Below, in pieces: positions 24,919 through 33,573 of a stretch of 64,000 nucleotides of DNA; within the stretch, counting starts at the first letter, position 1, and each line of letters begins with the position of its first letter. The position numbers and the translations under genes are program-made. Source of the stretch: Ascidiaceihabitans sp039975415 (lineage in GTDB: Bacteria > Pseudomonadota > Alphaproteobacteria > Rhodobacterales > Rhodobacteraceae); NCBI RefSeq assembly GCF_039975415.1, contig NZ_JBDWHD010000014.1; one strand, 5' to 3'. The notes below the pieces were generated by a model, which was given only the letters and a program-made list of their open reading frames with translations, was not told where the DNA came from and did not search any database.

Positions 24919-25314
24919 ATGACTGAAACGACTTTAGAACCAGTGGAATTATTGGTCTGTACGACCTGCAAAATGGGCCGCGCCATCGAAGATGATGCGC
25001 TGCGCCCCGGCAACTTGTTATATGAGGCCATGTTAAAAGAAGACCTGCCCGCGCATGTCACCGTGCGCCCCACGCAGTGCTTCACCAATTGCCAAGGTGG
25101 GTGCAACATCATGATGCGCGGCGGCAACCGCTACGCCTATGTTTATGGCAATCTTGACCCCGAAACACAGGTCGAAATCGTCACCGATGGCGTAACCCGC
25201 TACTACAACGCCGCTGACGGGTTTGTGCCATGGCGCGAACGCCCTGAACATTTCCGCAAGAACTGCGTTGCCCGAATCCCCCCCCTGAACCTGCCAGAGG
25301 ACGCCGCCAAATGA
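24919..25314 (+). CDS. DUF1636 family metal-binding-like protein
   Basis: A 131-residue small protein. The cysteine pattern LVCTTCKMG near the N-terminus and QCFTNCQGGCN around residue 55 resemble a thin [2Fe-2S] ferredoxin-like or metal-binding fold. Members of this family are often encoded beside cobW under B12 riboswitches, and here it is the first gene after the riboswitch and overlaps cobW by four bases. The function is not established; cobalt handling or redox support for corrin-ring synthesis are possibilities. AAAGG is about ten bases before the ATG. Confidence 0.82.
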   Translation: MTETTLEPVELLVCTTCKMGRAIEDDALRPGNLLYEAMLKEDLPAHVTVRPTQCFTNCQGGCNIMMRGGNRYAYVYGNLDPETQVEIVTDGVTRYYNAADGFVPWRERPEHFRKNCVARIPPLNLPEDAAK

Positions 25315-26345
25315 GCGATCTTTCAAAACTTCCCGTCACCGTCATCACAGGCTTTCTCGGCGCGGGCAAAACAACACTGATCAAGCACCTGATCCAGAAC
25401 CCGCAAGGCAAACGCCTTGCAGTGGTCGTCAATGAATTTGGCGATGTAGGCGTGGATGGCGACATCCTGAAATCCTGCGCGATCCCCGATTGCCCCGCCG
25501 AAAACATCATGGAACTGTCAAACGGCTGCATCTGCTGCACAGTCGCAGACGATTTCATCCCGACCATTGAAGCCCTGATGGCGCTGGAGCCCCGCCCCGA
25601 TCACATCCTGATCGAAACCTCCGGTCTGGCCTTGCCGAAGCCTTTGCTGAAGGCGTTCGACTGGCCCGATATCCGCTCGAAAATCACCGTCGATGGCGTG
25701 ATCGCTTTGGCAGATGCAGAGGCCGTGGCCGATGGCCGTTTCGCCCCTGACGTCAAAGCCGTCGACGCCCAGCGCGAAGCCGACGACAGCCTAGACCATG
25801 AAACGCCCCTGTCCGAAGTGTTCGAGGACCAGATTTCCTGCGCCGACATCATCCTTTTGACCAAAACCGATCTGGCCGGCGCTGACGGCATTGCCAAAGC
25901 CCGTGCGGTGATCGACGCAGAAGCCCCCCGTCCGCTTCCCATCGTGGAAATTTCCGAGGGCATCGTGGACCCCCGCGTGATCCTTGGACTAGAAGCCGCC
26001 GCCGAAGACGACATGGACGCGCGTCCGTCCCATCACGATGGGCACCACGACCACGAACACGACGACTTTGAATCCATCGTGGTCGACATCCCCGAAGTCA
26101 GCGATCCCGCCGAGTTGGTCAACCGCATCGAAGCCATGGCCAAGGATCAAAACATCCTGCGCGTCAAAGGCTATGCGGCCGTCACAGGCAAACCCATGCG
26201 ACTGCTCGTTCAAGCCGTCGGTGCGCGCGTGCGTCAGCAATACGACCAACCATGGGGCGCATCAGAGCGACGTGGGCGTTTGGTTGTCATCGCCGAACAT
26301 GACGACGTGAACCCCGACGCCATTCGCGCGGCTTTGATCGGGTAG
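25311..26345 (+). CDS. cobW: Cobalamin biosynthesis GTPase/metallochaperone CobW
   Basis: A 344-residue G3E-family GTPase. The P-loop GFLGAGKTT is at 14-22, the metal-binding NGCICC at 71-76, and a His/Asp-rich stretch (HHDGHHDHEHDD) lies near residue 245 between the GTPase and C-terminal domains. CobW proteins are thought to deliver cobalt to the aerobic chelatase CobNST. It lies directly upstream of cobN (six bases), consistent with that role. Confidence 0.95.
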   Translation: MSDLSKLPVTVITGFLGAGKTTLIKHLIQNPQGKRLAVVVNEFGDVGVDGDILKSCAIPDCPAENIMELSNGCICCTVADDFIPTIEALMALEPRPDHILIETSGLALPKPLLKAFDWPDIRSKITVDGVIALADAEAVADGRFAPDVKAVDAQREADDSLDHETPLSEVFEDQISCADIILLTKTDLAGADGIAKARAVIDAEAPRPLPIVEISEGIVDPRVILGLEAAAEDDMDARPSHHDGHHDHEHDDFESIVVDIPEVSDPAELVNRIEAMAKDQNILRVKGYAAVTGKPMRLLVQAVGARVRQQYDQPWGASERRGRLVVIAEHDDVNPDAIRAALIG

Positions 26346-26351
26346 AATGCT

Positions 26352-29300
26352 GTGCACGTCGTCTTTCGTGAAAGCCACGGGTTAGAGGAATCTGAAACCC
26401 CCATGGACCTCGGGCAAAGCCCGGCAGACCTTGTGGTGTTGTCGTTTTCCGATTCTGACCTTGGGGCCTTTGCGGCAGGCTTTGCCCGTGCCAAAGGCAA
26501 GCTGCCCACAACGCGGCTTGCCAACCTAACGGCGCTGAAACACCCTTTGTCTGTCGACACTTACGTGGAACAGACGCTTGAAGGGGCCAAGGGCATCTTG
26601 ATCCGCCTGATCGGTGGCTATGCATATTGGTCTTACGGCCTGCAACAGGTAGAAACCCTGTGTCGCGCTAAAGGCATCGCCTTGGCCGTGCTGCCTGCGG
26701 ACGGGCGCGAGGACACGCGGCTGGACGACGTGTCCACCTTGCCCAAATCTACACTGCGCCGCCTTTCGCATTTATGTGACCAGGGCGGCGAAGTCGCGGC
26801 CCAAGCCGCCCTAGCCCAGCTTGCCCTCGCCGCCGGGCTTTACGCTGGCCCCGTGCGCGGGTCCAAAGTGGTGCCAAGCGTCGGTGCATGGACGCCTGAA
26901 CACGGCGTGACCTGTCCCGTTGCCTGCTTGTCGCAAGGCGACAAACCCCGCATCCTGATCAGTTTTTACCGCGCTTACCTGACCTCTGCTGACATGGCCC
27001 CGATCAAGGCGCTGTTCGACAGTTTCCGCGCCAAAGGCTGCGACGTGGTGGCCATTTTCGCGCCATCGCTCAAAGCCCCGGACGCAGCAGGTTGGTTACG
27101 ACGCCAGGTGGTCACGCTGCAGCCCGACGCCATCGTCAACGCCACTTCCTTTTCCGGCAAAGGCGCAGATGGCACATCGCCGTTGGACGCAGGCAACGTG
27201 CCTGTGTTTCAGATCGCCCTTGGCACATCGCGCCAGAAAGCATGGGCCGAGGCAGAACGCGGATTGTCCCCAACGGACCTTGCGATGCATGTAGTCCTGC
27301 CCGAAGTGGACGGGCGCATTTTTGCAGGTGTGGCCAGCTTCAAAGAGCCGGGAAAGAAGGACGCCGCGCTAGAGTATTCCCGCTTCACGCATCGCCCTGT
27401 CGCCGCACGCATTGCGGCCATTACCGATCAGGTGATGGGCTGGATTGCATTGCAAAAACAGGAAGGTAAAGCCCCCGCGATCGTGTTGTCGACGTACCCC
27501 GGCAAGGATTGGAACATGGCCCACGCCGTTGGGCTGGACGCGCTGGCGTCGACCGATGCGATCCTGGATGATTTAAGCGCACCCGCAGGCCCCCCGCTGC
27601 AAGAGGCGCTGAAAGACACACTTGCGTGGCCTCTTGCGGAATACCAAACCGCGCTTGACACACTACCAGACCAGCTACAGCGCGACCTGCAGGACGCTTG
27701 GGGCAACGCCGCTGACGATCCGATGTGCCACGACGGTGCGCTCAGATTTCCCGCCACCCGCAGGGGTGCGGTGCTGGTTGCTTTGCAGCCAGAGCGCGGG
27801 GAAATGAAAACCCGCGAAGATGATTACCACGATCTGGCCCGCACGCCGCGCCATTCCTATGTGGCGTTCTATCTGTGGCTGCGTGCGCAAAAGATCGATG
27901 CGCTGGTCCATGTGGGCGCACATGGAACGCTGGAATGGTTGCCCGGCAAATCCGTAGCCCTGTCAGATAATTGTTGGCCCAGTGTTTTGATCGGCGACAC
28001 GCCTGTCATTTATCCTTTCATCGTGAACGATCCCGGTGAAGCGGCCCAAGCCAAGCGCCGCATCGGTGCAGTGACTTTAGGACATATCCCGCCTGCGATG
28101 AGGCAAAGCCAAACACCGGACCAGTTCGTCCGGCTTGAGGCACTTTTGGATGAATTCTCCAACGCCGATGGCCTAGACCCCAAACGCCGTGACCGTTTGC
28201 AAGACGATATCCGCACAGAAGCACAGGCGATTGGCGTGGAACAGGACTTGGGCTTGGATACGGCCAGCTGTTCTGCCGAGGCGATCACCCGCATCGACCG
28301 CTTTGTCTGCGACATCAAGGAAAGCCAGTTTGGCGACGGGCTGCACATCTATGGCCGCGTGCCTGAAATCGAGACGCAATTCGACAGCGTGGCGGCCGCC
28401 CATGGCGAAAAGGCTGCATTGTTGGATGCGCTTTGCGGCAAACGCATCGCCCCCGGCCCCTCTGGTTCGCCCTACCGGGGCCGCACGGATGTTTTGCCGA
28501 CGGGGCGCAACCTTTTCACCACTGATCCACGGTCGGTCCCTACACGGTCAGCCTATGCCCAAGGGGTGCGGTTGGCCGAGGAACTGGTGCGCCGTCATTT
28601 GCAGGAAGAAGGCGATTATCCGAAAGGGTTGATCGTGGACCTTTGGGGCTCCGCCACCATGCGCACGGCTGGCGAGGAATTCGCGATGGCCTTGGCGCTT
28701 CTGGGCGTAAAACCATTCTGGGACAAGGGGTCCGAACGCGTCAGCGGCATCGAAGTGCTGCCCATCACAGATCTGGACCGCCCGCGTTTAGACGTTACTT
28801 TGCGCGTCTCTGGATTGTTCCGCGACGTGTTTCCAACGCTTTCAGCGCTTTACGCCCAAGCGGTGCGGGTTTTGGGCCAACGCGATGAAGCGCCCGACTG
28901 GAACCCCTATGTGGGTCAGGACACCGATCGCGTGTTTGGTCCCGCGCCGGGCAGCTATGGCCTTGGGATGGGCGATCTGGTCGACACGTATGACGAGGAC
29001 AGCCGCCGCAAAGCGGGCGAAGCGTGGTTAAAGGCGTCCAGCTATGCATTGGACGGCGAAAAGGTCACCCAAAACGCGCAGGGTATCGCGGACCGTGTTG
29101 CGGCGTCCGACAGCTTTGTGCATCCGCAGGATTTGCCCGAAACCGATCTTTTGCTGGCCGGTGACTACGCCACTCATGAAGCGGGCTTCGCTGCCGCGAA
29201 GGCCGCAAGGGGCGGAAACCTCGCGCGTTTGTATCACCTTGACAACACCGACCCTGCGCATCCGCGTGCCCGCACCCTACCCGAGGAAATCGCCCGCGTT

Positions 29301-29612
29301 GTCCGCGCCCGCGCCGCCAACCCTGACTGGATCGCAGGCATGCAACGCCACGGCTTTCGCGGCGCCGCCGAGATTGCAGCGACTTTGGAACACATGGGCG
29401 CTTTTGCACATCTGGCACAGGCCGTTCCTGCGCATTTGTTCGACCTTTACTATGATGCCACCCTTGGCGACACCGCAGTTGATGCGTTCTTGAGCGACGC
29501 CAACCCAGAAGCCCACCGCGCGATGCAAGACCGCTTTAACGCGTTACATGATGCAGGCCTTTGGCAGACGCGCCGCAATTCGATTGCCGCCCGCCTGAAG
29601 GTGGCAGAGTGA
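26352..29612 (+). CDS. cobN: Cobaltochelatase subunit CobN
   Basis: A 1086-residue large chelatase subunit that inserts cobalt into hydrogenobyrinic acid a,c-diamide, with ATPase subunits CobS and CobT encoded elsewhere. The opening VHVVFRESHGLEE and LVVLSFSDSDLGAF are typical of CobN N-termini, and the central YVAFYLWLRAQKIDALVHVGAHGTLEWLPGK carries the conserved HxGxHGTxEWLPGK motif. The start is GTG at 26352, six bases after cobW. It is shorter than the best-known CobN (about 1275 residues) but all main blocks appear present. Confidence 0.95.
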   Translation: MHVVFRESHGLEESETPMDLGQSPADLVVLSFSDSDLGAFAAGFARAKGKLPTTRLANLTALKHPLSVDTYVEQTLEGAKGILIRLIGGYAYWSYGLQQVETLCRAKGIALAVLPADGREDTRLDDVSTLPKSTLRRLSHLCDQGGEVAAQAALAQLALAAGLYAGPVRGSKVVPSVGAWTPEHGVTCPVACLSQGDKPRILISFYRAYLTSADMAPIKALFDSFRAKGCDVVAIFAPSLKAPDAAGWLRRQVVTLQPDAIVNATSFSGKGADGTSPLDAGNVPVFQIALGTSRQKAWAEAERGLSPTDLAMHVVLPEVDGRIFAGVASFKEPGKKDAALEYSRFTHRPVAARIAAITDQVMGWIALQKQEGKAPAIVLSTYPGKDWNMAHAVGLDALASTDAILDDLSAPAGPPLQEALKDTLAWPLAEYQTALDTLPDQLQRDLQDAWGNAADDPMCHDGALRFPATRRGAVLVALQPERGEMKTREDDYHDLARTPRHSYVAFYLWLRAQKIDALVHVGAHGTLEWLPGKSVALSDNCWPSVLIGDTPVIYPFIVNDPGEAAQAKRRIGAVTLGHIPPAMRQSQTPDQFVRLEALLDEFSNADGLDPKRRDRLQDDIRTEAQAIGVEQDLGLDTASCSAEAITRIDRFVCDIKESQFGDGLHIYGRVPEIETQFDSVAAAHGEKAALLDALCGKRIAPGPSGSPYRGRTDVLPTGRNLFTTDPRSVPTRSAYAQGVRLAEELVRRHLQEEGDYPKGLIVDLWGSATMRTAGEEFAMALALLGVKPFWDKGSERVSGIEVLPITDLDRPRLDVTLRVSGLFRDVFPTLSALYAQAVRVLGQRDEAPDWNPYVGQDTDRVFGPAPGSYGLGMGDLVDTYDEDSRRKAGEAWLKASSYALDGEKVTQNAQGIADRVAASDSFVHPQDLPETDLLLAGDYATHEAGFAAAKAARGGNLARLYHLDNTDPAHPRARTLPEEIARVVRARAANPDWIAGMQRHGFRGAAEIAATLEHMGAFAHLAQAVPAHLFDLYYDATLGDTAVDAFLSDANPEAHRAMQDRFNALHDAGLWQTRRNSIAARLKVAE

Positions 29613-30742
29613 GTGATCCGCAAGTCAAAGGGTGGTGCCCCGGCGCTTACCGTCCGATGATGTCCGGCGATGGGTTGATCGTGCGCGTGCGTCCCCGCTT
29701 GGGGTCCCTTCCTGCGGACAAGGTGCAAGGGATTTGCGACCTGTCGCTGACCCATGGCAATGGCATTCTTGATCTGACCAACCGGGCCAATCTGCAAATG
29801 CGCGGCGTGCGTGACCACCAAGCGGTTTTGGATAGGTTGTGGGATTTGGGGCTTCTGGACCCGACGCCGGAACTGGAACAGCGCCGCAACATCATCGTGG
29901 CCCCTGTTTGCGGTCCGCACCACGTGTCCCAAGCCATTGCAGCCCGCTTGATTGCCGAACTGGACTCTTTGCCGGACCTGCCTGCCAAGTTCGGGTTCGT
30001 GGTCGATGCTGACGGCCCACGGCAACTCAGTGCAGCCTCGGGCGACATCCGCATTGAGACCTCGGTCAGTGGCGGATTGATCGTGCGCGCAGATGGATCA
30101 GACCTTGGCCAAACGGTGACCGAAAGCGAAGCGGTTAATGCCGCTATCGCCTTGGCCCGTTGGTTTAACGAAACCGTAAACCCCGACATACGGCGTATGG
30201 CCCCACATCTTGAGACAACGCCTCTGCCCCATTGTTTCGCACGCGAAACATTTGCGCCTTCAGCGCCCGCACTAACACCCGGGCCATTAACCAATGCGTT
30301 TGCTTATGGCGTTCCATTTGGCAGCATCGACGCGCTGGCGTTGAAAACGCTTTTGACCCGTTCCAAAGCGGGTCACATGCGCTTTGCCCCCAACCGCATT
30401 TTTATACTCGACGGTGCAGCGATAACCGACATGCAGGCTTTCGCCACATCGGCAAATGACCCGCGATTGAACATCCATGCCTGCCCCGGCGCACCTGCCT
30501 GTGCCTCTGCCAGCGTGACCACACGCGACGTTGCCGACATCCTTGCGCCTCACCTTAACGGACGCAGCCTGCATATTTCCGGTTGCGCCAAAGGCTGCGC
30601 CCACCGCGCATCCACCGATGTCGTCGCTGTGGGCCGGGACGGCGCGTTTGATCTTGTCCGAAACGGTCATCCATGGGATGAGCCGCTGCAGCGCGGACTT
30701 GCCCTAGACTGGCTGGCCGATGAATTGGAGCTTTTGACGTAA
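29609..30742 (+). CDS. cobG: Precorrin-3B synthase
   Basis: A 377-residue monooxygenase related to sulfite/nitrite reductases. It oxidises precorrin-3A to precorrin-3B with O2, marking the aerobic pathway. Cluster ligands are Cys292-x5-Cys298 (ACPGAPAC) and Cys326-x3-Cys330 (SGCAKGC). The start is GTG at 29609, overlapping the cobN stop in GTGA; the frame open from 29561 would only extend into cobN. The next gene cobH follows with a one-base overlap of TAATG. Confidence 0.95.
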   Translation: MSDPQVKGWCPGAYRPMMSGDGLIVRVRPRLGSLPADKVQGICDLSLTHGNGILDLTNRANLQMRGVRDHQAVLDRLWDLGLLDPTPELEQRRNIIVAPVCGPHHVSQAIAARLIAELDSLPDLPAKFGFVVDADGPRQLSAASGDIRIETSVSGGLIVRADGSDLGQTVTESEAVNAAIALARWFNETVNPDIRRMAPHLETTPLPHCFARETFAPSAPALTPGPLTNAFAYGVPFGSIDALALKTLLTRSKAGHMRFAPNRIFILDGAAITDMQAFATSANDPRLNIHACPGAPACASASVTTRDVADILAPHLNGRSLHISGCAKGCAHRASTDVVAVGRDGAFDLVRNGHPWDEPLQRGLALDWLADELELLT

Positions 30743-31371
30743 TGCCATATGAATATGAGACCGATGGCGCGACCATCTACAAAGGCAGCTTTGCGACCAT
30801 CCGCGCAGAAGCTGATCTGGCCCGGTTTGACGCCGATGTCGAACAGATTGCGGTGCGCATGATCCATGCAGCCGGCATGGTGGACTTGGCCCAATACATC
30901 CATTTTTCAGACGGATTTGGCACAGCCGCACGCGCTGCGTTGCAAGCTGGTGCGCCAATCCTGTGTGACGCCTATATGGTGTCCGAAGGCGTCACGCGCA
31001 AACGCCTGCCAGCTGACAATCAGGTCATTTGCACTCTGCGCGATGACGCCGTACCCGACATGGCAAAAGAGATGTCCAACACACGCTCTGCTGCCGCATT
31101 GGAACTGTGGCGCCCCCACCTAGATGGCGCTTTGGTCGCAATCGGCAATGCGCCCACGGCCTTGTTTCACTTGCTTAATATGCTTGAAGACCCCGATTGC
31201 CCGCGCCCTGCAGCCATCATCGGCTGTCCCGTGGGGTTCATTGGCGCCATGGAAAGCAAGGACGCGCTGCGCGAGGCCAACCCCGTGCCATGGGTCATCG
31301 TCGAAGGACGCTTGGGCGGCTCTGCCATCACCGTGGCCGCCATCAATGCCATCGCGAGCCGCGCGGAATGA
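30742..31371 (+). CDS. cobH: Precorrin-8X methylmutase
   Basis: A 209-residue CobH/CbiC protein that moves the C11 methyl to C12, giving hydrogenobyrinate. The catalytic His42 sits in VRMIHAAGMVD, and the C-terminal block AAIIGCPVGFIGAMESK ... GSAITVAAINAIA is typical. It lies between cobG and cobI with overlapping starts and stops on each side. Confidence 0.95.
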   Translation: MPYEYETDGATIYKGSFATIRAEADLARFDADVEQIAVRMIHAAGMVDLAQYIHFSDGFGTAARAALQAGAPILCDAYMVSEGVTRKRLPADNQVICTLRDDAVPDMAKEMSNTRSAAALELWRPHLDGALVAIGNAPTALFHLLNMLEDPDCPRPAAIIGCPVGFIGAMESKDALREANPVPWVIVEGRLGGSAITVAAINAIASRAE

Positions 31372-32108
31372 GCGCCGCACCCGAAACCGGCACGGTATAC
31401 GGCGTGGGCCTTGGGCCGGGCGATCTGGAGCTTTTGAGCGTCAAGGCAGACCGTCTGGTGCGTGGCGCGAAACATGTGGCGTTTTTCCGCAAAGCAGGTC
31501 GCGAAGGTCAATCGCGCCGCATTGCAGCCCCTTTGTTGGGCGATGGGGTCATTGAATTTGCGATGGAATACCCTGTCACAACCGAAATTCCCCTAAGCGA
31601 TCCGCGCTACAATGAAATCCTGTCCGCCTTCTACGCCGACTGCGCCGCCCATTTGCAGGCCTTGGCGCAAGGCGGCCAAGACGTTGTGGTCTTATGTGAA
31701 GGCGATCCGTTTTTCTACGGCTCTTTCATGCACATGTACACGCGCCTGAAAGATGTGGTGCCTGTCGAAGTGGTGCCCGCCATCACCGGCATGTCCGGGG
31801 CGTGGACTGCCACGGGTGCGCCGATCACGTGGGGTGACGATATTTTGACGGTGCTGATGGGGACGCTGCCAGAAGCAACCCTGACCGAACAAATGGCAGG
31901 GTCCGACGCCATCGTTGTGATGAAGATCGGGCGCAACATCGACAAGGTACGCAGTGCTTTACGCGCCGCCGGGAAATTCGACGCGGCGTGGCTAATCGAA
32001 TACGCGACGATGCCCAATCAGACAGTGCAAAAACTGTCAGATGCGGGGGATAAGGTGACGCCCTATTTCTCGATCATTGTGGTGCATGGGCAGGGTCGCA
32101 GACCGTGA
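31368..32108 (+). CDS. cobI: Precorrin-2 C20-methyltransferase
   Basis: A 246-residue SAM-dependent tetrapyrrole methylase. GVGLGPGDLELLSVKA near residues 12-27 is the first methylase signature, VVVLCEGDPFFYGSFMHMY the second, and the central VVPAITGMSG follows. It makes precorrin-3A from precorrin-2. ATG at 31368 overlaps the cobH stop; an upstream frame from 31197 lies inside cobH and is rejected. Confidence 0.94.
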   Translation: MSAAPETGTVYGVGLGPGDLELLSVKADRLVRGAKHVAFFRKAGREGQSRRIAAPLLGDGVIEFAMEYPVTTEIPLSDPRYNEILSAFYADCAAHLQALAQGGQDVVVLCEGDPFFYGSFMHMYTRLKDVVPVEVVPAITGMSGAWTATGAPITWGDDILTVLMGTLPEATLTEQMAGSDAIVVMKIGRNIDKVRSALRAAGKFDAAWLIEYATMPNQTVQKLSDAGDKVTPYFSIIVVHGQGRRP

Positions 32109-32854
32109 GCGGGCGCGTTTCCATCGTAGGGCTTGGGCCGGGGGACGAGGATTTGGTGACGCCGCAAGTCCGCGCCGTTTTGGCAGAAGCCACGGATGTC
32201 GTTGGATATTTTCCTTATGTGGCGCGGGTGACAGAACGCGATGGTCTGACGCTGCACGGCTCTGACAATCGGGTTGAAATTGACCGTTCGCAACATGCGT
32301 TGCAGATGGCGGCCGAAGGTAAAAACGTGGTTGTAGTGTCCTCCGGTGATCCGGGTGTTTTTGCGATGGCCGCCGCCGTGTTCGAGGCGTTGGAAGCTGG
32401 ACCAGCCGCATGGTTGGATCTGCAGATTGACGTGTTGCCGGGGATCACCGCGATGCTGGCGGCGTCAGCCCGTGCAGGTGCGCCTTTGGGGCATGATTTT
32501 TGCGCGATCAACCTAAGCGACAATCTGAAACCATGGGATTTGATCGAAAAGCGGTTACGGTTGGCGGCTGAAGCCGACTTCGCAATGGCGTTCTATAATC
32601 CACGGTCCAAATCGCGGCCCGAAGGTTTTGAAAAAACGCTTGAGATTTTGAAAGACGCATGCGGCGATGACCGCCCTGTGATCTTTGCGCGCAACGTATC
32701 ACGTGATGATGAAACGCTGAAGGTTGTGCCGCTATCCCAAACAACCGCAGACATGGCGGACATGCGCACAATGGTCTTGGTCGGGTCTTCGACCACACGC
32801 ATTATCAAGCGTGATCAAGGGGATATCATCTATACACCACGGTCGGTGTCATGA
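32105..32854 (+). CDS. cobJ: Precorrin-3B C17-methyltransferase
   Basis: A 249-residue tetrapyrrole methylase. It methylates C17 and drives ring contraction to precorrin-4. Signatures are VGLGPGDEDLVTPQ near the N-terminus, VVVVSSGDPGVFAMA, and the middle segment LPGITAMLAASARAGAPLGHDFCAINLSD typical of CobJ/CbiH. The start is GTG at 32105 in the GTGA overlap with cobI. The last 25 bases overlap the 3' end of cobK on the other strand. Confidence 0.94.
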   Translation: MSGRVSIVGLGPGDEDLVTPQVRAVLAEATDVVGYFPYVARVTERDGLTLHGSDNRVEIDRSQHALQMAAEGKNVVVVSSGDPGVFAMAAAVFEALEAGPAAWLDLQIDVLPGITAMLAASARAGAPLGHDFCAINLSDNLKPWDLIEKRLRLAAEADFAMAFYNPRSKSRPEGFEKTLEILKDACGDDRPVIFARNVSRDDETLKVVPLSQTTADMADMRTMVLVGSSTTRIIKRDQGDIIYTPRSVS

Positions 32855-33573
32855 GCCAACCAATCCATCACAGCCGCCACGCTGCCGACTTCGGCGCGGT
32901 TGGGAATGCGTGGGCGGTCGATCATAATGATAGGCAAACCAAGGCTGCGCGCCGCGATGATTTTGGCCTGCGCACCGCTGCCGCCTGCGTTCTTGGACAC
33001 GATCACGTCAATATTGTGATCGCGCATCAAGGCGATGTCATTGTCGACGGTAAACGGCCCCTGATCAACAACGATGTGGGTCTTGGGCAAAGGCACATCA
33101 CCGTCCGGCGCGTCCACCAAACGCAAAAGATAGTCGTGTTGCGGCATCGGCGCGAAGGCGTCCAGATGCATCCGGCCAATCGCCAACATCACATTGCGCG
33201 GCGGACCTTTCAGGGCCGCAACTGCCGCCGCGATACTGGGGACATGGGTCCAGGTGTCGCCGGTTTGCGCTGTCCACTGGGGGCGGGAAAGCGCAAGCAA
33301 GGGCGTTGTGTCGCAAGCCCCAACCGCATTGGTGCTCATTTGCGCGGCAAATGGATGCGTGGCGTCCACCACATGGGTGATGCCGTGATCTGCGATATAG
33401 CGTTTCAGCCCCTCAACGCCGCCAAATCCACCCACCCGCGTGGGCAAAGGTTGCCGCTTGGGGCGCGCCACGCGGCCTGCGTAACTGAACGTGGCTGTCA
33501 CGCCAGCCTCATGCACGGCATGGGCCAAAGCCGTGGCTTCGGTCGTACCACCAAGGATCAGAAGGTGTGTCAT
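32830..33573 (-). CDS. cobK: Precorrin-6A reductase
   Basis: A 247-residue NADPH-dependent reductase that makes precorrin-6B. The N-terminus THLLILGGTTEATALAHAV is the typical Rossmann-like start, VDATHPFAAQMS is the family signature, and DVIVSKNAGGSGAQAKIIAA is near the C-terminus. It is the only cob gene in this stretch on the minus strand: its 3' end overlaps cobJ by 25 bases and its start codon shares two bases with the cobL start (CATG at 33571-33574). Its promoter must therefore lie within cobL. Confidence 0.95.
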   Translation of the reverse strand: MTHLLILGGTTEATALAHAVHEAGVTATFSYAGRVARPKRQPLPTRVGGFGGVEGLKRYIADHGITHVVDATHPFAAQMSTNAVGACDTTPLLALSRPQWTAQTGDTWTHVPSIAAAVAALKGPPRNVMLAIGRMHLDAFAPMPQHDYLLRLVDAPDGDVPLPKTHIVVDQGPFTVDNDIALMRDHNIDVIVSKNAGGSGAQAKIIAARSLGLPIIMIDRPRIPNRAEVGSVAAVMDWLAHDTDRGV

